Origin: Adiantum capillus-veneris
Lineage: Eukaryota; Streptophyta; Polypodiopsida; Polypodiales; Pteridaceae
Assembly: GCA_014529385.2 (NCBI GenBank)
Contig: CM043949.1
Span: 141,704,858 to 141,768,857 of the forward strand
Direction of reading: 5' to 3'
DNA length: 64,000 nucleotides
Below the pieces are notes generated by a model that did not search any database, was not told the DNA's origin, and worked only from the letters and a program-made list of their open reading frames with translations. The position numbers were made by a program, and so were the translations under genes. Position 1 is the first letter of the stretch. Each line of letters opens with the position of its first letter. Of the stretch, positions 20,184 through 30,218 are shown in pieces.

Positions 20184-22340
20184 CTAGAATAGTTTTCTGC
20201 CAGGAGTTTTCCTGTCCCTAGGGGTTGGTGCTTTTGTAGTGGGCTCTTTTGTCCTGGGAGATTTTCTTGTGGGCTCTTTGGCAGGAGGGCTTGAGGGCTG
20301 CTTCCTCTTTCTCTTATCATCCATCTCTTCACTTGCCTTTTCCTGCTCACCACTCTCTTCTCCCTCTTCACTTCCCTTTTCCTCTTCTAGTTTTTCTTTC
20401 CCCTTTGCCTTTTCTAGCTTTGCTTTCCCCTTTGCCTCTTCTAGTTTTTCTTTCCCCTTTGCCTTTTCTAGTTTTGCTTTCCCCTTTGCCTTTTCTAGCT
20501 CTTCAGCATCATCATCTTTAAATACCTCTTGCAGTCGTCCATTTGCTTCAATCATATACTTGATAATCTTTGCTCTTGTCAACCATACATGGTTCTCACT
20601 ATAGCACTCTCTGTTGATCTATACAAGGCAATAGAAAGCAAGTTTTAGGAACAATAAAATGAGAAAAAAAACAGCTAGCAAATATGAAATATGCTATACT
20701 TCTATATTCTGATTGTCATTGTAGTATATGAAGTCCAAGAGGAGCTTGGCATTTGTCACTACCCTCCATCCACATGAATGGCTTTCAGGCTGGATTGGAA
20801 CCTACAACTCATTACATGTATTTATGGGAAAAAATATTTGAGGATAATCCATTGAAGTGAACAAAGCATAAAGAATTCCAACCTTCACAACTGAAAATTG
20901 GATTTCAGTCAGCATCTTTGGCATGGGTGGACAATTCTCCAATGTCTCTATAAATCTTGTAGCAACACTGTCCAAAATTCTTTATTAAAAGTATGTGCTT
21001 GAGGTTCTGCTTGTGGTTTACAAAATGTGTCTGCTACTATACTTACAATTTTGCTTGACCATGTACTCCAGCAAGAGAATTGACAAAGTAGCATTTTCTT
21101 TTCACAATATCAATTGCAATTAAACTCCAATGTGAGCTATAAAAACAAGCCTCAGCTAGCCTTCTAACATGAATTAGTAAATTCTCTTCACAAGGTGTAG
21201 GTAGGAAACTTACCTCTCATGATAGGGAATCAAGAAAATTTCACAGATTTCCAAGTCCACATGAATCAACCACTTTGTGAGCTCTCTAATATTTGTCTCT
21301 GTCCTGAGAAAGTGGGAGATAGAAGGGTCTAAAAATTCCACCTTTTTTTGAAGGTCTGGCTCATATGTATGCATCATTAACCTGGTACAAGATATTGTTA
21401 TATAAAGAGTTCTTGCTATAAACAAAAATACATAGGAAAACAAAAGCAACCTGAGGCATGTGATAAGGAGTGGAGAATTGATCTCCTTGGTCCAGTCCTT
21501 GAGAATTTCCAAGGTCTCAGAGTCAAGTGAATTGTAATCCTCCCTAGGATCCTCCTCACTGAATAGAGCGACAACAAAACCAGTAGGATTGACACTCCTC
21601 AAGAGGGGCACTAGTTGAGGTTCCAACAGGTCAAGCTCCTTTCTCTCTGCAATTTCCTTGTCTTCCTTTGCTCTCTTTTTCCTTTCCTTTTCCTCTTCTT
21701 CAGTAATATCAACTACTCCTACTTCAGGCTCCTTGGGCTTCCTCCATGGAGGAATGTTGAGAATATTAAAGGCCTTAATATCATGCATAGGGACAGGCTC
21801 CAACATTCTTGAAAACCTGTATCTCAGCCTCCTGAGGGTGATCATGTCTTTGTCCATCAAAGTAACCCTATGGGCATGAGCTGCACAGATATAGGCATCT
21901 TGGAAAAGCTCAATCATAAAGTCCTCAGAAGCCTCTTGGATACATGCTAATGCAGTTCTAGTCCACCTCATGTCAATCTTGTACTCCTCTGCAACTTGTC
22001 TGCATAGTCTTTGGAAGGGCAGTTTGGGAATTGCAAGATTGATGGCCTTTATGGCCTTCCTTATCTCTCTTAGACATTTGACCCCCTGCTTGAACTTTCT
22101 CTTTGTAAGGAGAGGCTTAAGCTGCACTGGCTTGAAAGCTTTCCTCTGATGTGTAGTCTTTATTTTGCTTGGTTGAGGGTCAGGTGTACTTGGTTTAGGG
22201 TCCTTCCTCTGAGATGTGCTCTCCTTTGGTTTTGAAGTACCAGCTAAAGCTTTGCTAGGCTGAGCTTCTTCTTCATCTTCGGATAGAGGCTTATCAACCG
22301 GCTTATCAACCTTCCTTGCAGTCTTCTTGGTCCTTGCCAT
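20184..22340 (-). CDS. Transposon gene 2: histone H3-like domain fused to Ulp1/C48 protease, 593 aa
   Basis: I infer six exons on the minus strand (22340-21451, 21381-21214, 21136-21047, 20979-20883, 20801-20700, 20618-20184). All have GT-AG junctions and give an unbroken 593 residues. Exon 4 might instead start at 20967, also in frame. Residues 1-10, MARTKKTARK, differ from the canonical H3 tail at one site. After an acidic linker, residues about 83-178 align with the H3 alpha-N helix and histone fold (LREIRK, KLPFQRL, IQEASE, HRVTLMDKD), with roughly half the positions matching H3. Residues about 330-440 form a Ulp1-type SUMO protease with H355 (SHW), N372 in place of the usual Asp, Q419 and C425 (SCGW). 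A 9-residue AKGK(A/E)KLE(K/E) repeat (four copies) and a basic tail follow. It probably enters chromatin and removes SUMO or a related modifier. It faces gene 3 across a divergent promoter. Confidence 0.9.
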
Positions 22341-23738
22341 CTTCAAAAGGGATTTCTGTACATAGTGGAACACAACAAACATTAGTAAAAAAAGTAAACG
22401 ATGTATATTTAGTGGCACACATTTCCGTACATAGTGGAACACATTGCGGTGACACCCCGTAGGCGAAATCACAAAGGGACCAATGTCCTCACACTAACGG
22501 TGGTCGCGCACGGCGTGATGGAGCATTACACAAATATGGTGACACTTCGTACGCGAAATTGCGAAAAGAGCACAGTCTTCCCACTTACCAAATTCGCGCA
22601 CGGGGTGACGGGAGTCCCAAGCGGTGATAACCTCTTAAACATCTTGAGACACATGTTGTACGCATGGTGAAAATAATGGCACACATGAGGTACACATCGT
22701 AAACATGATCACATATGTGGACATAGTGGAACACATTGCCTTGAAACTCTGTAAGCGAAATGACAAAATGTCCTTCAAAATGTATATTTAGTGGCACACA
22801 TTTCCGTACATAGTGGAACACATTGCGATGACACCCCGTACGCGAAATCACAAAGGGACCAAAGTCCTAACACTAACGGTGATCGCACATGATGTGACGG
22901 AGCATTACACAGATACGGTGACACTTCGTACGCGAAATTTTGAAGGGAGCAAAGTCCTCCCACTTACCAAATTCGCGCACGGGGTGACGGGAAAACCAAG
23001 CGGTGAAAACCTCTTGCGGTACACATTGCGGTACACATCGTAAACATGATCACATATGTGGACATAGTAGAACACATTGCTTTGAAACTCGGTACGCGAA
23101 ATGATAAAAGAGGCAAAGTCTTCTCACTTACAAATATCGCGCACGGTGTACGCTCAAAGCGCTCGAAGTTTTGGGTTGTGGAACTCCTTCAATACCTCAT
23201 TCAAAATGCCCTTAGTTTGGGCTTTAAGGATGTTTATATAGGGTGCATGGCGCAAGTCCCTAGGTGCCTAAAAACTAGCCGTTGGACCAAACTTCGAGGT
23301 GGCAATGGATTTGCACACTTCCCGAGGCGGCGTTTTTGCCCATAAAAGGAACCTACACAACCCGTTGATTCGCTTATTGTCATTCACGAATTTAAGCCTC
23401 CAACCCTCCAAGCGACACACCGCGACACCCGTGCGCGATTTTGGTGGACGTCAACCTCTTCCTAGCAATAGGAAAACGCGTACCAAGTGTCACATTGTGC
23501 GCGTTGTTAGTGAGTGACGAGTTTCTCTTAACTTCTCAAAGTTCGCATAGCAAGTGACAAACATAGCATGTCACAATTTTATGTAATTCTTTTTTGCTTG
23601 CGCTTAATTTGTGCGCCTCATTTGCTTGACAATTTTATGCTTTTAATTTGTTTGTAGACTTGATATAAAGAAGGGTGGTTAATGTCTTGATAGACTTCTC
23701 TTTTCTCTTTTTCAGCTGAGCATTTGTGGATTGTCATA
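22341..23738. promoter_or_regulatory. Divergent promoter region between genes 2 and 3
   Basis: This 1.4-kb region separates two divergent genes and has no real coding frame. Its left half is a tandem repeat array (22401-23135). Plus-strand TATA-like motifs occur at 23232-23240 (GTTTATATA) and near 23341 (CATAAAAGG). A likely 5'-UTR intron acceptor (CTCTTTTTCAG) lies at about 23705-23715, just before the gene 3 ATG. On the minus strand TATGTACAG about 20 bases before the gene 2 ATG could be an acceptor too. The region is richer in CpG than its surroundings. Confidence 0.6.
22401..23135 (+). repeat. Tandem CGTACGCGAAAT repeats
   Basis: Two long units offset by 379 bp start at 22401 and 22780, and a partial third block is offset by 341 bp (22695 versus 23036). 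Within them a 13-bp motif, (C/G)GTACGCGAAAT(C/T/G), recurs at 22458, 22548, 22750, 22837, 22927 and 23091, with variants at the first and third sites. Two pairs are exactly 90 bp apart. A second motif, CGCGCACGG(G/C)GTGA, follows most copies by about 40 bp. Regular spacing of two motifs suggests an array of protein-binding sites. Confidence 0.85.
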
Positions 23739-25232
23739 ATGGATACAGAGGATATACAAGAGACCGCTGATGATAGGCTGATGTCTTTTCTTTACAAAGT
23801 TAATGAACTTACAAGATTTCAAAGTGCCAAACAGATTTTTAATGCTGCCTTTGATCTTCAAGCACTTGTGGATGGCTTCTCTACACAAATTAGTGACTTG
23901 AAAGAGATATATACAGAATTGATCAGAGATCACAGGCTTGACAATCTTGTTCATTTTGTTGATATATGCAAAGCAGGTAGCTTGTCAAGGACAGGTATTG
24001 CAAAGAAGTGGTCAAGCCTTCATCCAGACTGGCAAAAGATCATAAAGCCTTGCAAATTTCATGGTAATATGCATTGCCAGTTGGTAGATTATGACCTTGG
24101 ACTTATCATTTTCTTCAGTGTACTCCCAACACCAGAGGGCAAAGAGATTCCAAAGCAGATTTCCCAGGCTGAGGAGGACCAGGAGAAAGAGGAGATAGAG
24201 ATGGAGTTCCATGAAGAGGAAGAGAAGCTACAAAGCACTGAGATGCTGGACATTGCAAAATTTAAAGCAGAAAACATCACTAAAGTGGAGAATGTTGACA
24301 TTGAGGATGAAGATGTTGATCCTTTGCATTGCACAGCAACATTTCCCACATACAAAGTTAACAAAAAGGAATATGTTTTGCTGAATGACATTCAGCATCT
24401 TTTTGATCTAAGGGAAGATTATGCTTTGGCAGTTTTGGCTGAGTGGGGATCTAATGACATAGGATTTATTGATTACTCACCTTGCCCCTTAGCAGTCTTG
24501 GACACAGAGGCAGAAAATTTTATTGACAGCTCAAGTGTTGGAAAGCATGTGCAGGACATTGTTCTGAGATATGAGCAACAGGGTGTACCTTCTGAAGAGG
24601 AGTTCAATGAGATCCAGAAAAGGCTCAAAATAGAGCATATGGGAGAGGAAAAGACCAGAGATTATGAAGTAAGGCCAACTAGATCCATTGATATATGGGA
24701 ACCTGCCTTGTTTGAGGAGGATAAGTCTCCTAAGGTATGTTAATGACCATTTTGCCCTGTCTTATTAATGTGCTGAACAATTAACCAAGACATATTTTTG
24801 CAGATTGAAATACTAGACACAGACAAATTCCTTGGCAGAGGGAAGGGTTCCAGACCCTTAAATTTAGGAAGGAACCAGAGCTTGGGACACTTTATTGGGA
24901 AGCTCAACAAAGAGACTGTCATTATATTCCATAACAAGTTTACAAGAGAACCATTGCTGCCAATGCTTGCAATTAAAGCACTTACAAAGGTTGTTGGTTC
25001 ATATCAGCTTCCTCCAGGGTTAGAGAAGTTAATATTGGTGGAAAAGGAGGAAGCCATCAGAATTTTTGGATTCTTCCCTGGCCTTATTGGTTCTAGAGTT
25101 GGTTATTTTGCAACAATGGCATCCTATGTGCTTGCCCACTCTGGGGACCTCAAGAGACAAATGATAGGCTACAATAAGCAGAAGTTTTTGAAGTTTAGGG
25201 GTGAAGTTGATGTACCTTCATCAAAAGACTGA
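23739..25232 (+). CDS. Transposon gene 3: orphan 474-residue protein
   Basis: I infer two exons (23739-24734 and 24804-25232), joined by a GTATGT/TTTGCAG intron that keeps frame and gives 474 residues. ATG 23739 (MDTEDIQ) is the first ATG in frame. I do not recognise the family. The N-terminal third looks helical, resembling an LEDGF/TFIIS N-terminal-type helical bundle in pattern only (SLSRTGIAKKW, VDICKAG). Then comes an acidic Glu-rich segment (about 135-165). The remainder is mixed, with a compact C-terminal region (FFPGLIGSRVGYFATM). It has no signal peptide or membrane segment. Its position between a chromatin-type gene and the transposase suggests a transposition co-factor or an anti-silencing protein, but this is inference from context only. 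Confidence 0.7.
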
Positions 25233-25238
25233 CTTTGC

Positions 25239-28080
25239 TCATACCTGTACTTTGGCCCACTTTCTACCTTGTCTCTCTCTTGTAGCTAGCCATTGTAAGA
25301 ATTTTTCATTTGCAGATGAACTATTATATGAATTTTTTCTTTTCTGCTTGTTCCTGTGTAAGGCATTTGCTAAATCTGAGTTCAGTAGTGCTTTCTTTGT
25401 CATTTTTGATCTGGTTCTATGCCATATTTGTCTATAGAACCATTGGAAAACCTCAAGCAAGCTGTTTGCCTTCACTGCACCTCCTCCATGTCTTGTATGC
25501 TTGAAAAACTTGGTTCTTGCTTGATAATGGGATTTCTCCATGCCTTGTGTAGACCATATGGACAGGGAGCCCCATCTCTTTACAAACCAGGGAGTGTGAT
25601 TGTAAATTATATGCTGGCAAAGTAAAAGTGTGTCAATAATTAGTAAGTATGAGATTAATCATATGCTTCCAAACTAAAAGTATGTACATATTAAAAAGGA
25701 ATAAAAAACTTACCATGTAATGTGTGAATTCCTGATCCCAAGCATCTTTCATTGCACTTCTGAAGTTATTGAGCACTTTCTTGAAATTTGGCATATCATT
25801 TTTTCCCCAGGATGTCTTATCACAGTAGGAAAATACTTTGTCTAGTGATTCCCATACCTCTGCCTTTTTGTTTCTTGATGTACCTTCAAGACCATGATCT
25901 TTGATGGCATTGTGGAGAGATTTCCACTGGTTATACTTCACATTGGATGAACCCTTCTTGGCATTTACCTTTCCTAGTTTGCCATGAAACCCTAGGAAAG
26001 CTCTGGCCTTCACACCACCAACAGATACCTTTCTAGGCACATTTTTTCCATTTGAAGACCTCTTCAGGTCTGTTTCAATCTTAACCTTACCACTGTGAAG
26101 GCCAATTTCTGATAAAACCGTTTCAATACATTTGATTGCAGCATCTCTAGCTGCTTTTGGCTGTAACTTCCAGGCAAACCCCACATAGAGATGTACAATT
26201 TTCTCCACAATTCTGCAAAGAGCATGCAGAGTGCATATGTGGACATTAGCAAGTGGAATATTTAAAACTGCTTTGAAGTTTGGATCTTGAGTATGCCTAT
26301 TGGGTGCTTTGTTCCAATTTGCAGGATTACATTCTTTTGCTGATGCCATACAATACAGACAAGGGCTCTTTGCCATAGCTCCTTTGGAGACATTGTACAT
26401 ACATTTAAGGGTTTTAAGGTCTCCTCCCATGTGCCATTCCACCCTGTAACTTCCAAACCCTTCAACTTCAAGCTCTTCCCCTAATTCTTGTGCATTAATA
26501 ACTTCGGGTATTATTGTTTGATGGAAAACCCAATCCAGAACATCAAAGTCTTCACTCTCTACTTCAAAAGCACCTAGCCACCAGACATTCTTCTCCGATT
26601 TCACGCTGAAGTACTTGGTATCCTTCGGTTTCAATGCTCTGTTCATTAAAGTTATGGAAATCCTCTCAATTTTTCTGTTCTTAACAATCTCACATTCATC
26701 AAGCTTTATCACAAAACTGACAACACCATTTGCTTCTGTATGCTCCAGCTCATAGAATCTGATCATTTCCTTCTGAAGTGTCTTCAAGTCAAGGAAAATA
26801 TTATTGAACTCGTCAAATTGAAGATCCCTCTTTTTACCATGATAGGTACCATGAATGTGGTGAGGCTCACCCAACATCTCCATTATCCTCTCATTGATCT
26901 TTTTCCTTGCCTGCTGCACAATGGATGGCTTTGGAAGCAAAGAGGACCTGACCTTACATTTCTTTAACCTTGACTTCATATTTCTAAACAGCTTGCTATA
27001 ACCATCTCTGCTAATGCCTACCTTATCCATAGTATATTGCACATCCTCCTTGTCCAAGCAAGAGCTCTGCAAAAATCCCTCAATGCACTGCTCCTTTGCC
27101 TTTTTAAACTTCTTCTCTGTGAAAATCTTTTTGGCAACCTTGAGAGGTAAAACATCACAATAATGTTTAGCTGCCATTTCCATGTTTGATGCAGAGTTTG
27201 GTTGTAGCAAAGTCCTAAATCAAAAGGTACAAAATTAACTGATTATTGTCCAAATGACACCAACAAAATAAACAAACTAAATTAAAGTTAACTAAATATT
27301 AATCATTTAATAAAGAACAATAGCATAATAACAATAACATAAGGAGAATCACAATACAACTTAACAAAAAGATTAACACAATACAACTTAACAAAAAGAT
27401 TAACAACCTAACATAAGCAGAATCACAATACAACTTAACAAAAAGAATCACAATACAACTTAACAAAAAGATTAACAACCTAACATAAGCAGAATCATAT
27501 AAAATAAGCATAACAACCTAACAAAAAGATTAACAACCTAACATAAGCAGAATCATATAAAATAACAATACCTTGCTGCTCTGATTCTCCTGCTGCAACC
27601 TCCTCCACCACGTCTCAAGGCTTCAATGTTCTTTAACTTCTTTTCTCTTTGTCTGTTTCCTAACATTGTATTCTTGCTTCTAGCTTGTTTGAGCTGAGTT
27701 TGTAGCTTTTCATTGCTCTCTTTACATTCCTCAAGTTGTTGTTTAAGAGTATTTATCATTTGTTTGGTCAAATGATCTTCTAACTTAAGAATATCTCTCT
27801 CTGCCGCAAGACTCTGTGTATAACCCAGCAACCCTCTTTGACCATCACCCACAAATTTTATCAAAGATGAACAATTTGAGAATGGGGGAGTGCTCTTTGT
27901 CATTGGGTCCACTGGATACAATCTTCCATCAGTCCAGAGATCAATGTGATTTTTTTGATCTTGCCGCATTGCTTCAAATATGGACGAGGACACCTCTGCA
28001 CATTTGTTTCTCTTGCGCACTGGACAATATTCTTCATTTAGCTCAATGTGTAGATGGTATAAGCTTCTTCTCTTCCTCAT
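25239..28080 (-). CDS. Transposon gene 4: putative DDE transposase, 794 aa
   Basis: I infer three exons on the minus strand (28080-27572, 27214-25714, 25613-25239). GT-AG junctions join into 794 residues without a stop. Residues about 95-150 form a coiled coil after a Cys/His-poor N-terminus. The catalytic core candidates are D342 (IKLDECEI), D435 (HMGGDLKTL) and E696 (WSTQGMEKSHY). Between the second and third lies a metal-binding-like CLYC (455-458) with His at 495 and 500 (VHICTLHALCRI). This GGDLK...CxxC...LH pattern resembles a large group of poorly named transposase-like proteins that I recall from invertebrate and fungal genomes. I cannot name the superfamily. The last base of its stop is 6 bp from the end of gene 3. 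A CAGGTATGA at the stop could be a donor for a further exon, but none is evident. Confidence 0.75.
27299..27560 (+). repeat. Minisatellite inside the first transposase intron
   Basis: Imperfect units built from AACATAAGCAGAATCA and ACAACTTAACAAAAAGATT recur many times. The array sits wholly within the intron between transposase exons 1 and 2 (27215-27571), so it does not affect the protein. Confidence 0.85.
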
Positions 28081-28376
28081 GGAAGTCTGTTAACAGTATT
28101 TGTTAGAGATAGTACTATAGGAAAAATCTGTGCAGATACGAGGAAGAAGACGACACAGAAAAGGTTTGTTTCAGCTTTTGGAAATTTTGAATTTTGGGCC
28201 AGAACTGACCTTTTCGTTAGTTTTGGAGGGAGTATTTTTTAGAATACGAAAGATCCTAGAAAGATTTGACAATGACATGTTTCGGTGGAGGTAAAAAGGA
28301 CGCAAACTCACCTTTTTACAAACATTTCACTATTTTTAAAATAAAGTATATATTCTCTCTCTACATATTCTTACAG
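28081..28376 (-). promoter_or_regulatory. Promoter and subterminal region of the transposase gene
   Basis: This 296-bp non-coding stretch separates the transposase ATG from the right inverted repeat. AT-rich sequence (TATATACTTTATTTTAAAA on the minus strand near 28350) could serve as a TATA region. No other structure stands out. Confidence 0.4.
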
Positions 28377-28408
28377 GGCACAAAAGTGACCTCAAAATTC
28401 CCCTAATG
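28377..28408 (-). repeat. Right terminal inverted repeat
   Basis: Read on the minus strand it gives CATTAGGGGAATTTTGAGG then TCACTTTTGTGCC, matching 18016-18047 at 31 of 32 positions. Chromovirus integrase sequence (DRFSKQAHFI) resumes immediately outside it. Confidence 0.9.
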
Positions 28409-28921
28409 ATAAAGTGTGCTTGCTTGCTAAACCTGTCGACTATTGTCCATATTCCTGTATTCCCATGGATATACTTGGGTAATCCAAAGATAAAATCCAT
28501 GGATATACTCTCCCATGGTGAATTAGGGATTGACAATGGCTGGAGTAATCCAGGTTGCTTCCCTCTATCATACTTAGTCTTTTGGCATACTACACATTTT
28601 GAAACATACTCTTGTATGCCCACTTTCATGGTAGGCCAATAGAAATATGTCTCTACTCCTTGAAGGAGTAGGTTGAATGCCTCTATGCCTCGCATAGGGA
28701 GGAGCATGAGATTTATACATAACTTTCTCATGAAGGGAGCGGGTAAAACATAGCCTATTGCCATGGAGAAGATAACCATCCTACAAAGTGAATGGTTCCT
28801 CTTTCTTCCCCAAAGCAAGGGCTGACATTATGTCTTTAAAGTTAGGGTCAGTGGCATACTCATCTATCATAGAAGATAGCTCATTGTGAGTAGCTATAGA
28901 CACCGCATTAACTTTTGGTCG
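28409..28921 (-). pseudogene. Chromovirus integrase N-terminal half
   Basis: The minus-strand frame carries the zinc-binding part ending in CVVCQKTKYDRGKQPG and the first catalytic region (ISMDFIFGLPK, the Asp being the first of the D,D,E triad). It ends with TIVDRFSKQAHFI at the transposon junction. The missing second half lies at 17045-18015. Upstream the linker after RNase H is frameshifted, so the gene was already broken or has broken since. Confidence 0.85.
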
Positions 28922-30218
28922 TCATGAAAGGGCATTGGCCACTTGTTTTTTATTACCAGCAATGTGAGCAATATGAAAATAAAATTGCGAAAGAAACTTT
29001 GTCCACCTCATTTGTTTGTAGAAAATCTTGGTTTGCATCATGAAGTACTTGAGACGCTGGTGGTCTGTTCGTAAAATAAATGGAGTCCCCAGTAGATAGT
29101 GCTTCCATGTGTATAGGGCATGTAGAACAGCTAAAAGCTCTTTCTCATAAATGCCCAAGACCTGTTCATCCATATTGAGCCTTCGGATCTCATATGCTAT
29201 GGCATGCCCTTCTTGAAGCAAGAATGCTCCAAGGAAATCACCACAAGCATCATATTGGACCTTAAATGGCTTTGAGAGATCAGGAAGCATAAGGACTGGT
29301 TGGGAGGTTAGCTTCTCTTTGAACTTGTCAAAAGCATTTTGCTCCTTAGCAGTCCATGAATACTTAACGTTCTTCTCTGTTAAGTCATGTCTTGCTATTT
29401 GAGAGAATTTTGCTATGAAGCATCTATAGTATGCACACATACCAATAAAGCTTCTTAGCTCATGAAGATTCCTTGAATTAGGCCATGCTTTTATTACCTC
29501 CAACTTTGATGGATCCATATGGATACCATCTTGAGAGATATATGACCTAAGTATTGAATCTCTTGAAGGAAAAATTTGCTTGATAAAAATCTTGTTCTCC
29601 CTTAATGCTTAAAAAATCACCTGGAGATGTTGCTTGTGTTGCTCCAATGACTTGGAGTAGATGATGATATCATCAAAAACACTCCAGTGAATTTGTGGTA
29701 GGGTCCAAAGATTTTCTCCATTAGACGATTGAACAAATCTAGTCCATTAGTCAAGCCAAAAGGCATGACTAGATATTCATAAAGGCCAAACATTGTACGA
29801 AATGTGGTCTTTATGATATCTTCATCCACTATCCTTATTTGATGATAGCCACTTTTAAGGTCAATCCTACTAAAGTAGGTAGAGCCTTGTAGCTTATCAA
29901 TAGATCTTCTACTCGAGGCACGGGAAATTTGTTTCTAATAGTGATATGGTTTAGTGCTCCATAGTCCACATACATGCGGTATGTACCATATTTCTTTTGC
30001 ACTAAAAGGACTGGAGAACAAAAGGGAGAGGAACTAGGTCTCACCATCCCTTTGTCTATCAATTCTTGTACTTGCCTCATGATCCTCTTGTTGAGCTTGG
30101 GAAACTCGATAAGGAGGCTTGGTAGGCGGTGAGCTTCCTGGTAGGATCTCAATTCGATGGTCATCATCCCCTCGGTTTGGAGGTAAGTCCATAGGGATAT
30201 CATCGATGAACGCATCAT
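28922..30218 (-). pseudogene. Chromovirus reverse transcriptase and RNase H
   Basis: On the minus strand the order is fingers/palm (30218-29835: DKGMVRPSSSPFCSPVLLVQ, YRMYVDYGALN), the FGLYEYLVMPFGLTN block (29829-29617), then thumb and RNase H (29518-28922). The latter has FKVQYDACGDFLGAFLLQEG, EKELLAVLHAL and ILRTDHQRLKYF. At the YxDD site the frame shifts, and the expected Asp pair cannot be read in frame. At least three frame breaks are present, so no enzyme would be made. Confidence 0.88.

Larger units (their letters stand above)
18016..28408. mobile_element. Four-gene DNA transposon with histone H3-Ulp1, BAH-like and transposase genes
   Basis: It is bounded by 32-bp inverted repeats (18016-18047 and 28377-28408) and interrupts the chromovirus integrase between HFI and PVKK of one conserved motif. 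It holds four spliced genes: 18396-19700 (+), 20184-22340 (-), 23739-25232 (+) and 25239-28080 (-). They form two convergent pairs and fill the element. All genes look intact, while the surrounding chromovirus is decayed, so this insertion is younger than its host element and may be recent. The target duplication is unclear. Only a palindromic TA or T remains, because the outermost CATTA/TAATG is itself inverted. I cannot assign it to a known superfamily. A hitch-hiking host segment is unlikely given the exact termini in a retroelement gene. Confidence 0.85.

Noticed and set aside
20239-20604. Plus-strand Ser/Phe-rich and Leu/Pro-rich frames opposite the H3-Ulp1 tail
   Set aside because: They are antisense shadows of the Lys/Glu repeats in the real minus-strand exon.
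22434-23043. Repeated plus-strand ORFs of about 76 residues (MEHIA...TPR)
   Set aside because: They arise because the tandem promoter repeat happens to be open in one frame. Unit lengths such as 379 are not multiples of three, and no family motif is seen.
18018-28406. Harbinger-type TTA/TAA target duplication for the large transposon
   Set aside because: The left side reads TTA and the right side TAA, which is inverted rather than direct, so it is part of the palindromic end and not a duplication of that kind.
18016-28408. Idea that the H3-like and BAH-like genes are ordinary host genes
   Set aside because: They lie between exact inverted repeats that split a retroelement integrase, together with a transposase gene, and fill the whole insert.
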